From positions 111,505,001 to 111,569,000 of the forward strand of contig NC_091246.1 in assembly GCF_042477335.2 (NCBI RefSeq): 64,000 nucleotides of DNA, given 5' to 3'. The translations under genes were made by a program, and so were the position numbers. Positions 13,523 through 25,235 of the stretch are shown piece by piece. Each line of letters starts with the position of its first letter. The first letter of the stretch is position 1. Source of the stretch: Ovis canadensis (taxonomy: Eukaryota; Chordata; Mammalia; Artiodactyla; Bovidae). The notes beneath the pieces are model-generated. The model was not told the DNA's origin. It searched no databases and saw nothing but the letters and a program-made list of their open reading frames with translations.

Positions 13523-14260
13523 AGTGAAGTACAGATAAAAGTAAAAAAGGAGAGTGAAAAAGTAGGCTTAAAGCCCAACATTCAGAAAACTAAGATCATG
13601 GCATCCAGTCCCATCACTTCATGGGAAATAGATGGGGAAACAGTGGCTGACTTTATTTTGGGGGGCTCCGAAATCACTGCAGATGGTGACTGCAGCCATG
13701 AAATTAAAAGACGCTTACTCCTTGGAAGGAAAGTTATGACCAACCTAGACAGCATATTAAAAAGCAGAGATATTACTTTGCCAACAAAGGTCCGTCTAGT
13801 CAAGGCTATGGTTTTTCCACTGGTCATGTATGGATGTGAGAGTTGGACTATAGAGAAAGCTGAGCACAGAAGAATTGATGCTTTTGAACTGTGGTGTTGG
13901 AGAAGACTCTTGAGAGTCCCTTGGACTGCAAGAAGATCCAACCAGTCCATCCTAAGGAGATCAATCCTGGGTGTTCATTGGAAGGATTGATGCTGAAGCT
14001 GAAACTCCAATACTTTGGCCACCCCATGCGAAGAGCTGACTCATTTGAAAAGACCCTGATGCTGGGAAAGATTGAGGGCAGGAGAAGAAGGGGATGACAG
14101 AGGATGAGATGGTTGGATGGCATCACCAACTCAACAGACATGAGTTTGTGTGAACTCTGGGAATTGGTGATGGACAGGGAGGCCTGGCATGCTCAGTTCA
14201 TGGGGTCGCAAAGAGTTGGACACAACTGAGCGACTGGACTGAACTGAACTGAACTGGAGC
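13523..14260 (+). mobile_element. BovB LINE 3' fragment, sense
   Basis: 738 bp from the RT C-terminal part to the 3' tail 'actgaactgaactgaactgg'. Target-site duplication ATAGCTTGAA at 13513-13522 and 14261-14270 (10 bp, perfect). The frame at 13598-13990 is broken before the end, and a second frame (13891-14097) continues the same product. Confidence 0.88.
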
Positions 14261-14762
14261 ATAGCTTGAATCTAGGAAATGTGATGACTCCAGTTTTGCT
14301 CTTCTTTCTCATTATTGCTTTGGCTATTTCGGGTCTTTTATAAATCCATACAAATTTTAGGATTTTTTTTTTCTATTTCTGTGAAAAATGACATTGAAAT
14401 TTTGATAGGAATTGCATTGACTCTATAGACAGCTTTGAGAACTTTGGGCATTTAAACAATATTAATTCTTCTGATCTATGAACACAGGATGTCTTTCTTT
14501 CTGTCTTTCTGTGTCTTCAACTTTTTTCATCAGAGACTTACAGTTTTCAGCGTAGAGATATTTCACCTCCTTGGTTAAATATATTCTTAAGTATGTTTTT
14601 ATTGATGATATCCTGAATGGGATTGTTTTATTTCTTTGTTAGATGTTTCATTGCTAACATACAGAAAAACAAATGATTTCTGTATGTTTACTTTGTATCC
14701 CACAGATTTACTAAAGGCATATTTAGGTCTAAGAGTTTTTGGCGACATCATTAGGGTTTCCT

Positions 14763-14978
14763 GGGCTTCCCTGGTGGCTCAGATGGTAAAGCGTCTGCCT
14801 ACAATGCAGGAGACCCGGGTTCGACCCCTGGGTCAGGAAGATCCCCTGGAAAAGGAGATGGCAACCCACTCCAGTACTCTTGCCTGGAAAATTCCATGAA
14901 TGGAGGTGCCTGGTAGGCTACAGTCCATGGGGTCGCAAAGAGTGGTACACGACAATGCAACTTCACTTCACTTTCACT
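14763..14978 (+). mobile_element. Bov-tA SINE, sense
   Basis: The tRNA-Glu-like head ('gggcttccctggtggctcag', 'gttcgacccctgg') is followed by the Bov-A body. Perfect 12-bp duplication TTAGGGTTTCCT at 14751-14762 and 14979-14990. Head A- and B-box-like sequences remain, but this is a SINE, not a tRNA gene. Confidence 0.9.
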
Positions 14979-14995
14979 TTAGGGTTTCCTACATA

Positions 14996-15435
14996 CAGTA
15001 AGTCCCCTACAAATGAACCTTCAGGTTGCAGACTTTCAAAAATGTGAACACACATTCCGTCAACATCAGGCATGAGTGAAACTACAGTTTGCCCCTGTCT
15101 CCTATTGCTGACAATCTTTGAGCTCCACCGTCTCCCCCCTCCTCTCCCTCCTCCAGGCAGTAACTCTTCTTGCCTGTTCACTCCATGCCAGCCCCTGTGT
15201 GTCAGCTGTTTTACTGTACATTGTACTTTTCAAGGTACTGTATTGTAAGATCAAAAATGCTTTTGCTTGTTGTTTACATATTATTTGTGTGGAAAGTATT
15301 ATAAAACTGTTACAGTACAGTACTATATAGCTAATTGTATCAGTTGGGTACCTAAGCTAACTCTGTTGGACTTACAACAATTTGGACTTAATGCGCTCTG
15401 AGAACAGAACTCGTTTGTATGTAGGGGACTTACTG
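14996..15435. mobile_element. Non-autonomous DNA transposon with 16-bp TIRs
   Basis: The left end CAGTAAGTCCCCTACA (14996-15011) is an exact inverse of the right end (15420-15435). The interior has no transposase frame. The same 4 bp, CATA, flank both sides (14992-14995 and 15436-15439), and removing the element restores continuous L1 sequence. The TA-containing target suggests the Tc1/mariner superfamily (possibly Tigger-related), but this is inference. Confidence 0.75.
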
Positions 15436-15467
15436 CATAAGATTTTGTCATCTGCACATAGAGACAA

Positions 15468-15628
15468 TTTTACTTCTTCCTCCTCCTCCTCTACCCCTCC
15501 TCCGCTTCCTCCTCCTCCTCTTCCTCTGCCTCCTCTTTCCCCTCTTCCTCCCCCTCTTCCTCCTCCTCCTCCTCTTCCTCCTCTTCCTCTTCCTCTTTTT
15601 CTTCTTCCCCTTCCCCTTCTTCTTCTTA
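15468..15628. repeat. (TCC)n/(TTCC)n polypyrimidine tract
   Basis: About 160 bp of almost pure pyrimidine on the plus strand, expanded inside antisense L1 sequence: L1-like 'gagacaattttacttctt' lies before it and 'gatttggatgttttctattt' after it. It creates an artificial Pro/Leu-rich 93-codon frame. Confidence 0.9.
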
Positions 15629-15710
15629 GATTTGGATGTTTTCTATTTCTTCTTCTTGCCTGATTGCTCTGTCTAGAAATTCCAGTACTATGTTATGGTT
15701 TTCCTGACTT

Positions 15711-16533
15711 ACATAAAATACCTTAAAATTATAAGGTGTTTTTTTTTTTTTAAGCTGATAACAACTTAACTTTAACAGCACACAGAAACCTTATACTTTT
15801 ACTTCTCCTTCCTCACATTTTATGTTATTAATGTTACACTTTACATCTTTTTTACATTATGTATCCAATAACAAATTATTATCATTACATTTTTAATACA
15901 TTTGTTTTTAATTTTTAAGCTGGAGTTGTAAGTGAATTATGAACCACAGTTACAATAGTAGAGGATATCTGATTTTGATATTTTATCATTACCAGTGAGT
16001 TTTATACATTTGTACATTTTTTCATGTTAATTAATTTTTATTTCCTCTTGAAGAACAGCCTTAGAATTTCCTGTCAGGCAGGTCAAGTGGCAAGGAACTC
16101 TCAGCCTTTGTTTGCACAGGTAAGTCTCTCTCTCTTTCATTTCTGAAGGGCAGCTTTGCCAGGTATAGTATTCTCCTGTGATGGTGGCTACTCTGTGGCC
16201 CCTTCTGTCTTTACCAGAGATCAGAGGCTATTTTGTGCCTCTCCTATAAGACTCCAAACTACACCCAAATTAAGTCCTGAGCTTTCTAGTATATATGCTT
16301 CTGGCATCTACTTGCCATAGGCAAGGCTGTCCACAATAACTCAAGACTTGTTCCTGAAGCAGATGTCATTGAAAAATAGGAATTTTTCAAGATATTAAGT
16401 ATGTGGTGTCATGATTATTCCCAGATGAGACATGGGCTAGCATTAGAACTCAAATTGCCATTGTCTGAACGGCAATTGTGATTGACTTACTGGTTAGTGG
16501 GAAAAGACTAACGTGTCCATTATAAACTTTGGT
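15711..16533. other. Probable old L1-derived and low-copy sequence
   Basis: A T-rich stretch is followed by about 16045-16185, which resembles antisense L1 ('aagaacagccttagaatttc', 'catttctgaagggcagcttt'). The rest is unassigned. No gene. Confidence 0.35.
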
Positions 16534-16810
16534 TGCTACTGCTGCTGCTAAGTCACTTCAGTCGTGTCCACCTCTGTGCGACCCCATAGACGGCAGCCCA
16601 CCAGGCTCCCCCGTCCCTGGGATTCTCCAGGCAAGAACACTGGAGTGGGTTGCCATTTCCTTCTCCAATGCATGGAAGTGAAAAGTGAAAGTGAAGTCGC
16701 TCAGTCATGTCTGACTCTTAGTGACACCATGAACTGCAGCCTACCAGGCTCCTCCACCCATGGGATTTTCCAGGCAGGAGCACTGGAGTGGGGTGCCATT
16801 GCCTTCTCTG
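16534..16810 (-). mobile_element. Bov-A2 SINE, antisense
   Basis: Dimeric Bov-A2 in reverse, starting with the complement of its (AGC)n tail ('tgctactgctgctgctaagt') and ending at 'gccattgccttctctg'. Target-site duplication TAAACTTTGGT at 16523-16533 and 16811-16821, perfect 11 bp. Confidence 0.92.
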
Positions 16811-16821
16811 TAAACTTTGGT

Positions 16822-17750
16822 AGGAATGCCTTAATATGTTCCCATTCATCATCCCACCCCAGAAACCTAATGATGACGGTAGAGTCTTTGACTTTATCTG
16901 GGTTCCTGGCCACACAATCTCTCTCTTTGGCTACTCATCAAAGTTGAAAATCTACCCTTATTAGAGGCTTCATCGCTACCAACATGACAAAGAGAAGAGT
17001 GTGAGGTCAGCATGCTTGTCCTGGGCCCGCTTCCTGCAAGGTGGCCTTGGCTGACTGCCTCCAGCCCAGGTCACAGCCCCTGCAGGGCAGCTTCTCTCCT
17101 CAGGTCCTGTACCTAGGAGCGGTACAGCCCTAGGGCACTGAGCTGCCTCAAATAATGTTGCTATTTTAGTGTTTCATCTACTTCCTGATACAATCCTATC
17201 TAATTCAGCAAAGACGGCTCCAACTCAACAGACTGACACGCCCTTCCGCTTGTTAGAACATCCTTTTGTTGCCATTGTTACACATGTCAACATCATGTGA
17301 CTTCACCTAAGAAATAAACCCAGAAGCTGGTGATCTGATGCAAAGGTGACCCAGGCAACTACTACACTTCTCTTTTCTGAGTCAGTTCTCCAGCCTCTGT
17401 GAATTGAAGCCAATAAGGGGCACTAGTCCCTTTGCAACTGTTCACCTCAAGTTGTGATAGTATTCTCTTCTTCTTGTTGGTAGTGAAGGTGACTCTAAGC
17501 TAGACTTTAGGAAGAAAGGAAGGTCTAGCTTTGGCTACTGCCTTTGCAACATTGAGTCAAATGACAAACAGACACGACAGATACAAGTTAAAATATAAAC
17601 ACAAAGCAATTTGTGGAAAAGTCCATTCTAGTTTGTTTGTTTTTTTTTTAATGTGATGCTGACCTATTTCCTTAACATGGGTAAGCACATGAACCATTCC
17701 CCAGTTATAAACACAAAGATACCAACCAAGGTTCTTGGCCTTCCCCAATC
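16822..17750. other. Low-copy sequence without recognised gene
   Basis: Nothing supported apart from a T-run at 17641-17649. Confidence 0.4.
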
Positions 17751-17754
17751 AATA

Positions 17755-18140
17755 GAATTGATCAGAAACCAGACTAGAGATTTAGGCAAGGCTTTATTGG
17801 AGTCCCTGCTGCAGCAGGGGTGAGTGAAAACAAATACAGTTTCCCTTACTCACACCTCAAGGCCGGGGGTGGGGAGCTGGCTCTTTACATGGGGTGAGGG
17901 TAGCGATGTGTCCCAGGCTCCAGTCAGAGATGTGGCTGAGGTGTTTTGCCTCCCACCCTCCCCCGGTGGTGTTGACTGCAGGGAGCATGTGTAGCCCCCT
18001 GCTTTTGTTCCCAACACCCTGCTTTTGCTCCCAGGTCTTCAGAAGTGGCAGTCGGGCTTTCGGGCCTTTTGTATCTTTTTGTCTATAATTTGCCCAAATT
18101 GGGCATGCATGAAGTTATTTTTAGTCCCTTATAGTTTCTT
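17755..18140 (-). mobile_element. LTR-like fragment, antisense
   Basis: On the minus strand the segment has an AATAAA signal (complement at 17793-17798) followed by 'gccttgcctaaatct', a layout typical of an LTR R-U5 region, preceded by CT-rich, LTR-like sequence. No clear TG...CA ends or target-site duplication were found, and no coding region adjoins it. Family unassigned. It could also be another polyadenylated repeat. Confidence 0.35.
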
Positions 18141-19828
18141 TGTATTTTGTTGCTTGAGATGTTGGTTTAGGCCTAAGCATTTCAGTAAAGGGACTGAACC
18201 CCCATCCTGTCTCAGACATGCTGATTTAGCCATGCAGAGCAGCTGCCAAGTTCCTGGGACATGTGTAGATGTGTGTAGGTATTATGTCAAGCACTGGAAA
18301 GAGGATGCGCTGGTCAGTGGCGTTTATTTGTACATGTGTGGTTTTATTCCCACATGTGTTACTCTCATCCAGAAGTAATTAGAAATCAAAGTAAGTAGAC
18401 TTGCAGCCCAAATAGCAAAGATTCAACTTATTTAGAGATGAAAGATCAGTGGTGGGCCATGGCCAGACTTCCTGTATTGCAGAGGCTGACCGCTGTGGCC
18501 CACTGGGAAACTGCCCAGGATGGCAACAGGGTGAACCCTTTCTTGAGGGACGGTGTGGTCCCGCAACACAACTGTACCTTTGAGCTCCTCAGCATGGTCT
18601 GCTCTGACCATTGACTTGTGGGGGCATTACTTTACATTACATTACTTTACATTACCTGATACACACCCTTCATAATGTTCACTATTTTTATTATAAATAA
18701 AGAGTAACCTTGCATTAAGTTATTTAAACCCAGCCCAGATTCTGGCCTAATGTAAATTTGTAACTGAAGCAGACCACATATGAAGTTCTCAGGTTCTCAT
18801 GTGATTTACTAGCTTTGTGTATTTGCCTGTCACCTGTCCACAAGAGTATCTACGTGATAAAATTAACTGTATCTAATGCTCCATGCACAGTGCCTGACAC
18901 AGTACGAGCACTGGAAAAATAGCAGCAATTACTGTTACTACATTACAAGGCCGAGTAAGGGCTGCAGACTCAAACCTCAGGCAAAAGGAGTGGTTTTTCA
19001 CATTATAAATGCAAAGAAGTGTCTGGAAGGGATTCTTTTCTCCCTTAAACCTGCCCCTGAATAAGTGAGGATCATGACATCACTTTTATATAGCTCCTAC
19101 CACAAATTCCCTGTCAAAGCAGCAAAGTTCATCTTATTACGAGAATTGAATATCTGTGCTGATTACATTAGAAAAACCAGATAATGGATTTCATAAATCC
19201 ATTACAAGAAATAGGAAAAATCAGACCTTAAAGAAATAGTCCTCAGCAGAGAATCTTGTTTTAACCCTTAGGTGGAAAAAAAAAAGTTACACCTATCTGG
19301 AAAATTTGGGCTTAAATCTGTTTGCTAGGCTTTCCTTAGCCTCAGATGTAATTAACGGTGACAGAGTTTGATAGCACAGTGAAAAAAAAAAAAAAGTAAC
19401 ATAGGACATAGAAGAATGTATTTTTCCAAAGACCGCCTCCATCATATTTCCCTTCCTACCCACTCTTCTGTGTGTGACTCTCTCCTTCATCTAGAAGGGC
19501 TCGTTTCTCCACACTGTTTGGTCCAAGTGTGTCCTATGACTGCCTTGACTAAAATCAGGAGTACTAACTCTGTGTCTGTTTCAGATGTAACTAATCAAAG
19601 CCTAAGCCCCGTGGGGAGGCCAAGGGGAGAGGCCTTTCAATCTACAGCCTACAATCAGCATCAACCACCACCACCAAGAGCTGCTGAAGATGCCTCGCCC
19701 AGTCAAACCTTCCAACGACTCATCCCCAGCCTCCTTGAGACCACATCCCAGGAGACTCCAAGGAAGAGCTTCTTCTATGACTGACTGTTAAGCAGCTAGG
19801 TTTTGAGTGTATTTGTTAAATAGCAATA
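18141..19828. other. Low-copy sequence with a MIR-like remnant
   Basis: A MIR-like end is possible at about 18840-18925 ('cagtgcctgacacagta'). A small tandem repeat of 'attactttacatt' lies at 18627-18655. The 122-codon frame at 19416-19784 is not recognisable as a protein. An A-run lies at 19381-19395. Confidence 0.35.
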
Positions 19829-20030
19829 GATAACCAGATGGTAGAGAATCTGCCTGCAGTGCAGGAGACCCAGGTTCAATTCCCGAGTGAGGAACATCCC
19901 CTGAGAAGGGATGGCAACCCACTCCAGTGTTCTTGCCTGGAGAATTTCATGGACAGAGGAGCCTAGCAGAATACAGTTCAGGGAGTCAGAAAGAGCTGGA
20001 CATGACTGAGCAACTTACATACTGAACCAT
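19829..20030 (+). mobile_element. Bov-tA SINE, sense, diverged
   Basis: Head 'gatggtagagaatctgcctg', B-box-like 'ggttcaattcccgag', then the Bov-A body to 'catgactgagcaactta'. The first bases of the head are lost. More diverged than the 14763 copy. Confidence 0.8.
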
Positions 20031-20457
20031 GAACCAGAACAAGTCCCCATGTCCATGTAAGCACCATTTTTTTATTCTTCTACCTGACTCCATCTTCCAT
20101 TCTGATAGGCATAAATACTTTTGTGACTTTCCTACACACTTGATTCAAAATACAGCTACTTGTTTGAAAGTCCTAAGTACCTGAATCTCTTTTACTCACT
20201 AATGTTGTCTGTATTAACACCAGCAACAATAGTAACAAAAACAATTTGATTTGATTAAAATTTCCAACATTAATTGGCTGATGAACCAAATGATGACAAA
20301 AGCTGGCTAGAGAAAAAAAAAAAAAGAGCTGACTAGACAAGTAATTGTTATTTCTCCACCTAGCAATCCTCAAAAACATTAGACTATTTCTTCTCATGAT
20401 AAGGTCTAGTCATAAAAACATAAGCAAATATGACATTTTCTTAATGTATAATCCCTT
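20031..20457. other. Low-copy AT-rich sequence
   Basis: No supported gene or repeat except an A-run near 20311-20324. Confidence 0.4.
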
Positions 20458-20719
20458 ATGAATTATGAAAGAAATCCAAATCAAAACTAAAATGAGGTAG
20501 CACCTCACACCAGATAGAATGGCCATCACTAAAAACCCTATCAACAATAGATGCTGGTGAGAGTGTGGAGAAAAGGGAACCCTTTCACACTATTGGTGGG
20601 AATGTAAATTTATGTAATATAATAATAGCCATAATGGAGAACAGTAAGGAGGTTCCTTAAAGAACTAAAAGTAGAACTACCATATGAGCCAGAAATCCCA
20701 CTACTGGGCATATACCCAG

Positions 20720-20944
20720 CTGTTGCTGTTCCGTCGCTAAGTCACGTCTGACTCTTTGCAACTCCATGAACTGCAGCACCGCAGTCTTCCCTGTCCTTCA
20801 CTATCTCCCTGAGTTTTCTCAGACTCACGTCCATTGAGTCAGTGATGCCATCCAATCATCTTACCCTCTGTCACCCTCTTCTCCTCTTGCCCTCAATCTT
20901 TCTCAGCATCAGGGTCTTTTCCAATGAGTCCATTCTTCACATCA
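20720..20944 (-). mobile_element. BovB 3' end, antisense, old copy
   Basis: Complement of the BovB 3' end, diverged and without the long (CAGTT)n run. Flanks GGCATATACCCAG (20707-20719) and GGCGTATACCCAG (20945-20957) form a 13-bp duplication with one mismatch. Confidence 0.8.
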
Positions 20945-20958
20945 GGCGTATACCCAGA

Positions 20959-21272
20959 AGCAAAACTGAAAGTGGCTCAGAAATGTCCAACTCTTTGCAA
21001 CTCCATGCACTATACAGTCCGTGGAATTATCCAGGCCAGAATACTGGAGTGGGTAGCCTTTCCCTTCTTCAGGGGATCTTCCCAACACAGGGATCGAACC
21101 TAGGTCTCCCACTTTGCAGGCAGATTCTTTACCAGCTGAGCCACCAGGGAAGCCCAAGAATACTGGAATGGGTAGCCTATCCCTTCTCCAGTGGATCTTC
21201 CCGACCCAGGAATCAAACCAGGGTCTCCTGCATGCAGGTGGATTCTTTACCAACTGATCTATCAGAAAAGCC
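20959..21272 (-). mobile_element. Bov-tA SINE, antisense, extended form
   Basis: The full antisense Bov-tA is followed by a second, head-containing half (from about 21158, 'aatactggaatgggtagcct' to 'accaactgatctatcag'). The same two-unit layout recurs at 45838-46167 and 57052-57325. It sits in the L1 close to the BovB insertion point. Confidence 0.85.
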
Positions 21273-21884
21273 CATATATCCAGAGAAAAACCATAATTCA
21301 AAACGATATATGTGCCCCCAGTGTTCAGTGCAGCACTGTTCACAATAGCTGGGACATGAAAGCAACCCAAATGTCCATCAACAGAGGATTAAGATACAGA
21401 AGATATGCTACATGTACATAATGGAATACTACTCAACCAAGAAAAGGAATGAAATCGGGTCTTCATAGAGACACGGAAGGACCTAAAGACTTTCATACAG
21501 ACTAAAGTGAGAAACAGAAAAACAAATATTGTGTATTAACACATACATGTGGAATCTAGAAAAATAGTACAGATGATCTTATTTCCAAAACAGAGACACA
21601 GACATAGAGAACAAATGTATGGATACCAAGGGGGGAGGGATGGGTGGGATGAATTGGGAAATTGGGGTTGACATATATATACTATTGATACTATGTATAA
21701 AATAGATGACCAATGAGAACCTACTGTATAGCTCAGGGAACTCTATTCAGTGCTCTGTGGTGACCTCACTGGGAAGGAAATTCAAAAAAGAGAGGATATA
21801 TGTATATGTACAGCTGACTCCCTTTGCTGTACAGTAGACACTAACACAACATTGTAAGTAAATTATATGCCAAAGAAAATTAAT

Positions 21885-22165
21885 TTTATTTTTTACTTTT
21901 TTTTATTTTTAATTGAAAGATAATTGCTTTACAATACTGTGTTAACTTCTGTCATACATCAACATGAATCAGCCATATATATACTAATGTCCCCTCCCTA
22001 TTGGACCTCCCTTCCACCCTCGATCCCATCCCACCCCTCTATGTTGTCACAGAGCACTGGTTTGAAATCCCTGAGTCATATAGCAAATTCCCACTGGCTA
22101 TCTATTTTACATATGGTAGTATATATGTTTCTATGCTACTCTCTCCAAAAAATGTACATGATGAC
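21885..22165 (-). mobile_element. Ruminant L1 3' end, antisense
   Basis: A T-rich start, then the complement of the bovine-type L1 3' UTR ('gataattgctttacaatact', 'tgaatcagccatatatatac', 'ccctgagtcatatagcaaat'). 5' truncated. It lies directly after the 3' end of the sense L1 at 20458-21880, so the two tails face each other. Confidence 0.75.
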
Positions 22166-22705
22166 TCTCTTTAAAAATAGATCTGCTTCATGAGAAAGAG
22201 GAGTTTCTGTTATGAGCTTATATAGTTGTTTGAGGGTTTAATATAAGGACAACTTTTCTTTGTGGGGTTTGGGGTAACCATGGGAAATCGGGGCTTACAT
22301 CTTTGGTTTTATTAGCAGAGAAGGTATTTGAAGGTATGTATGTTAAAGAGATTGTCCAGCGAGAAGATGGAGAATGAAGAGAGTGAAAGAAGCCTGGACT
22401 CTGCAAACATGTGAGAGTGAGTGAAGGGTGAGAGAGAGTGAGAGGAGGACAGGCCTGCTCCCGTGCCCGGACACTCAGCCCCGGGTTTACCCCACTTCCT
22501 TGTCTCCAGCATGTGCTCTGACCACGGAATGTACTTGCCTGCTCTGCAAGGCTCTAGGGTTCCCTCATTGACCCCTGGCTCAGGCTACCAGTAGAACACC
22601 CTACTCTGTATCCCAGAGGCCTAGAAGGCTCTCTCAGGACTTTGGAGAGGTCGTCCTCTAGACGCCAGGGTCTCAGCAGGCTCCACAATCAATTCTCTGC
22701 TCAAG
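22166..22705. other. Low-copy sequence flanking the FTH1 retrocopy
   Basis: GC content rises towards 22500-22700. No gene. The 98-codon frame starting at 22642 crosses into the retrocopy 5' UTR and is not a real product. Confidence 0.4.
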
Positions 22706-22722
22706 AGGTGCATCTGCAGACA

Positions 22723-23653
<931 letters not shown>

Positions 23654-23670
23654 AGGTGCATCTGCAGACA

Positions 23671-24023
23671 ACAAGGCTGTCCTCAGCTTCCCCTTCTTCC
23701 CTTTGCCAGACCAGCTTTGATAACTAGGATAACACTAAATCTTGGGTTAAGGGGAGATGGAGAATTTCCTGGCCCATACTTGGTGTGAACTGCACTGATG
23801 CATGCTTTCTTAATCTAGAGTTTCCTGGTGCAAAGACCTCTACACCAACACCTCCCGCCTCCTTGTTGCATTGCCCCAGCACTTGCTCACCCTGATGTAG
23901 GCATCTGGTCACTGTTACTCAAGGACTGTTCACACGGAGAACAGGAGTGATCCACAAAAGCTGGATGTCCTGACACCACAACAACCCACTCTGACATCTG
24001 CCATTCTATAAACATCTTTCCAC
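23671..24023. other. Low-copy sequence after the FTH1 retrocopy
   Basis: No supported gene or repeat. Confidence 0.4.
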
Positions 24024-24031
24024 TGCTAACT

Positions 24032-24211
24032 GAGCATCCCTGGTAAATCTGCCTGTAACGTGGGAGACCTGGGTTTGATCCCTGGGTTGGAAAGACCCCT
24101 GGAGATAGGCATGGCAACCCACTCCAATATTCCTGCCTGAAGAATCCCCATGGACAGAGGAGCCCAGTGGGCTCACAGAGTCGGACACAAATGAGCAACT
24201 AATCACAGCAT
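24032..24211 (+). mobile_element. Bov-tA SINE, sense, shortened
   Basis: tRNA-like head ('ggtaaatctgcctgtaacgt', 'gtttgatccctggg') followed by the Bov-A body, ending 'atgagcaactaatcacagca'. Target-site duplication TGCTAACT at 24024-24031 and 24212-24219, perfect 8 bp. Confidence 0.82.
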
Positions 24212-24219
24212 TGCTAACT

Positions 24220-24908
24220 AGTGTCCAAAGGCAGCCTTTGCTAGAGAAGAATTTCAGAAAAGAGCCTTTACTTTCCGTAGTCAGGTCCTTCTGGGAACTG
24301 TTATCATGGCAGTCAGATTCTTCCTACAGCAAAAATGTCACCGCCACCAATCCTAACTCACTCCATGAATCCTGTCCACAAAACCCCTCTGCCCCTAATG
24401 TTGAATAACTCTTCTTTTGAAGTGTCCTGAAACTGCTCATTTGTCCCCTGGAAGCCAACCAAGAACAACCAAATGTACCAAAGATTTACAGTTACAATTA
24501 GGAAGATTTTGATCGCACAAGCCTCACCTCAGAAGGCTTACCAACTAACACTCTCTCAGATTTCCCCTTTTAATCACATAAAATTATTCTCCTTTCTAAT
24601 ACATTTGAACCCTTGTTGAAACAAAAGTGGCAGAAGATGGTTTTTCACTACAAGTTTGGTTTGTTTTTGACATTTCATTTATAAGGGGCACAATTTTCTC
24701 AAGAGTATGTCACAGGCTTGTCGCTTCCCCAGGTTGATACCATAACCACTCAAATGTCTCCTGGAGATCAGCTGAGGAGTCTAAGAACTTTTAGATCTGA
24801 CGCTCAACTTTCTAATAATACTCTGGTGGTTAATGGAGAAGGAGCTTCAGGAAGGCATCTGAGAGCTGCTGTTCTCTGGACTTCAGTTCCAACATCTCAC
24901 CCTCAGAC
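24220..24908. other. Low-copy sequence without recognised gene
   Basis: No gene or clear repeat is supported. Confidence 0.4.

Positions 24909-24910
<2 letters not shown>

Positions 24911-24970
<60 letters not shown>
24911..24970. repeat. (TGC)20 trinucleotide microsatellite
   Basis: Exactly 20 uninterrupted TGC units (AGC on the other strand). It is the 3' tail of the adjacent antisense Bov-A2, expanded well beyond the 3-5 units in the other copies here. A likely length polymorphism. Confidence 0.95.
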
Positions 24971-24971
<1 letters not shown>

Positions 24972-25235
24972 AAGTCGCTTCAGTCGTGTCCGACTCTGTG
25001 CAACCCCATAGACGGCAGCCCACCAGGCTCCCCCGTCCCTGGAATTCGCCAGGCAAGAACTCTGGAGTGGATTACCATTTCCTTCTCCAATGCATGAAAG
25101 TGAAAAGCGAAAGTGAAGTCGCTCAGTCGTGTCCTACTTTTAGTGACCCCATGGACTACAGGCCACCAGGCTCCTCCGTCCATGGGATTTTCCAAGCAAG
25201 AGTACTGGAGTGGGGTGCCACTGCCTTCTCTGCAG
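24971..25235 (-). mobile_element. Bov-A2 SINE, antisense, with expanded tail
   Basis: Dimeric Bov-A2 in reverse, from 'taagtcgcttcagtcgtgtc' to 'gccactgccttctctgcaga'. Both monomers are present, joined by the 'gtgaaaagcgaaagtgaagt' linker. Low divergence. Confidence 0.92.

Larger units (their letters stand above)
10040..15710 (-). mobile_element. Antisense L1 host, interrupted by nested insertions
   Basis: Plus-strand pieces at about 10040-10124, 10355-10510, 11280-11936, 12603-13138, 13410-13522, 14261-14762, 14979-14995 and 15436-15710 read as consecutive parts of one L1 in reverse, from its 3' UTR on the left to ORF2 on the right. Landmarks include 'cattcccaccaacagt', 'gacaatggccattctgaca', 'tgcctgattgctctg' and 'ttccagtactatgtt'. 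Seven other elements and a (TCC)n tract interrupt it, most with visible target-site duplications. No frame is intact. Confidence 0.75.
20458..21880 (+). mobile_element. L1 3' part, sense, with two nested insertions
   Basis: L1 ORF2 C-terminal and 3' UTR landmarks run in order ('ggtgagagtgtggagaaaag', 'ttggtgggaatgtaaattta', 'atggaatactactcaac', 'ctgtacagtagacactaaca'). A BovB fragment (20720-20944) and an antisense Bov-tA (about 20959-21272) interrupt it. Confidence 0.78.

Noticed and set aside
14763-14840. tRNA-like sequences in SINE heads (here and in other Bov-tA/CHR copies)
   Set aside because: They have box-like motifs but belong to SINEs and lack a proper cloverleaf and anticodon arm.
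15382-15663. 93-codon Pro/Leu-rich frame
   Set aside because: A translation of the (TCC)n tract in antisense L1.
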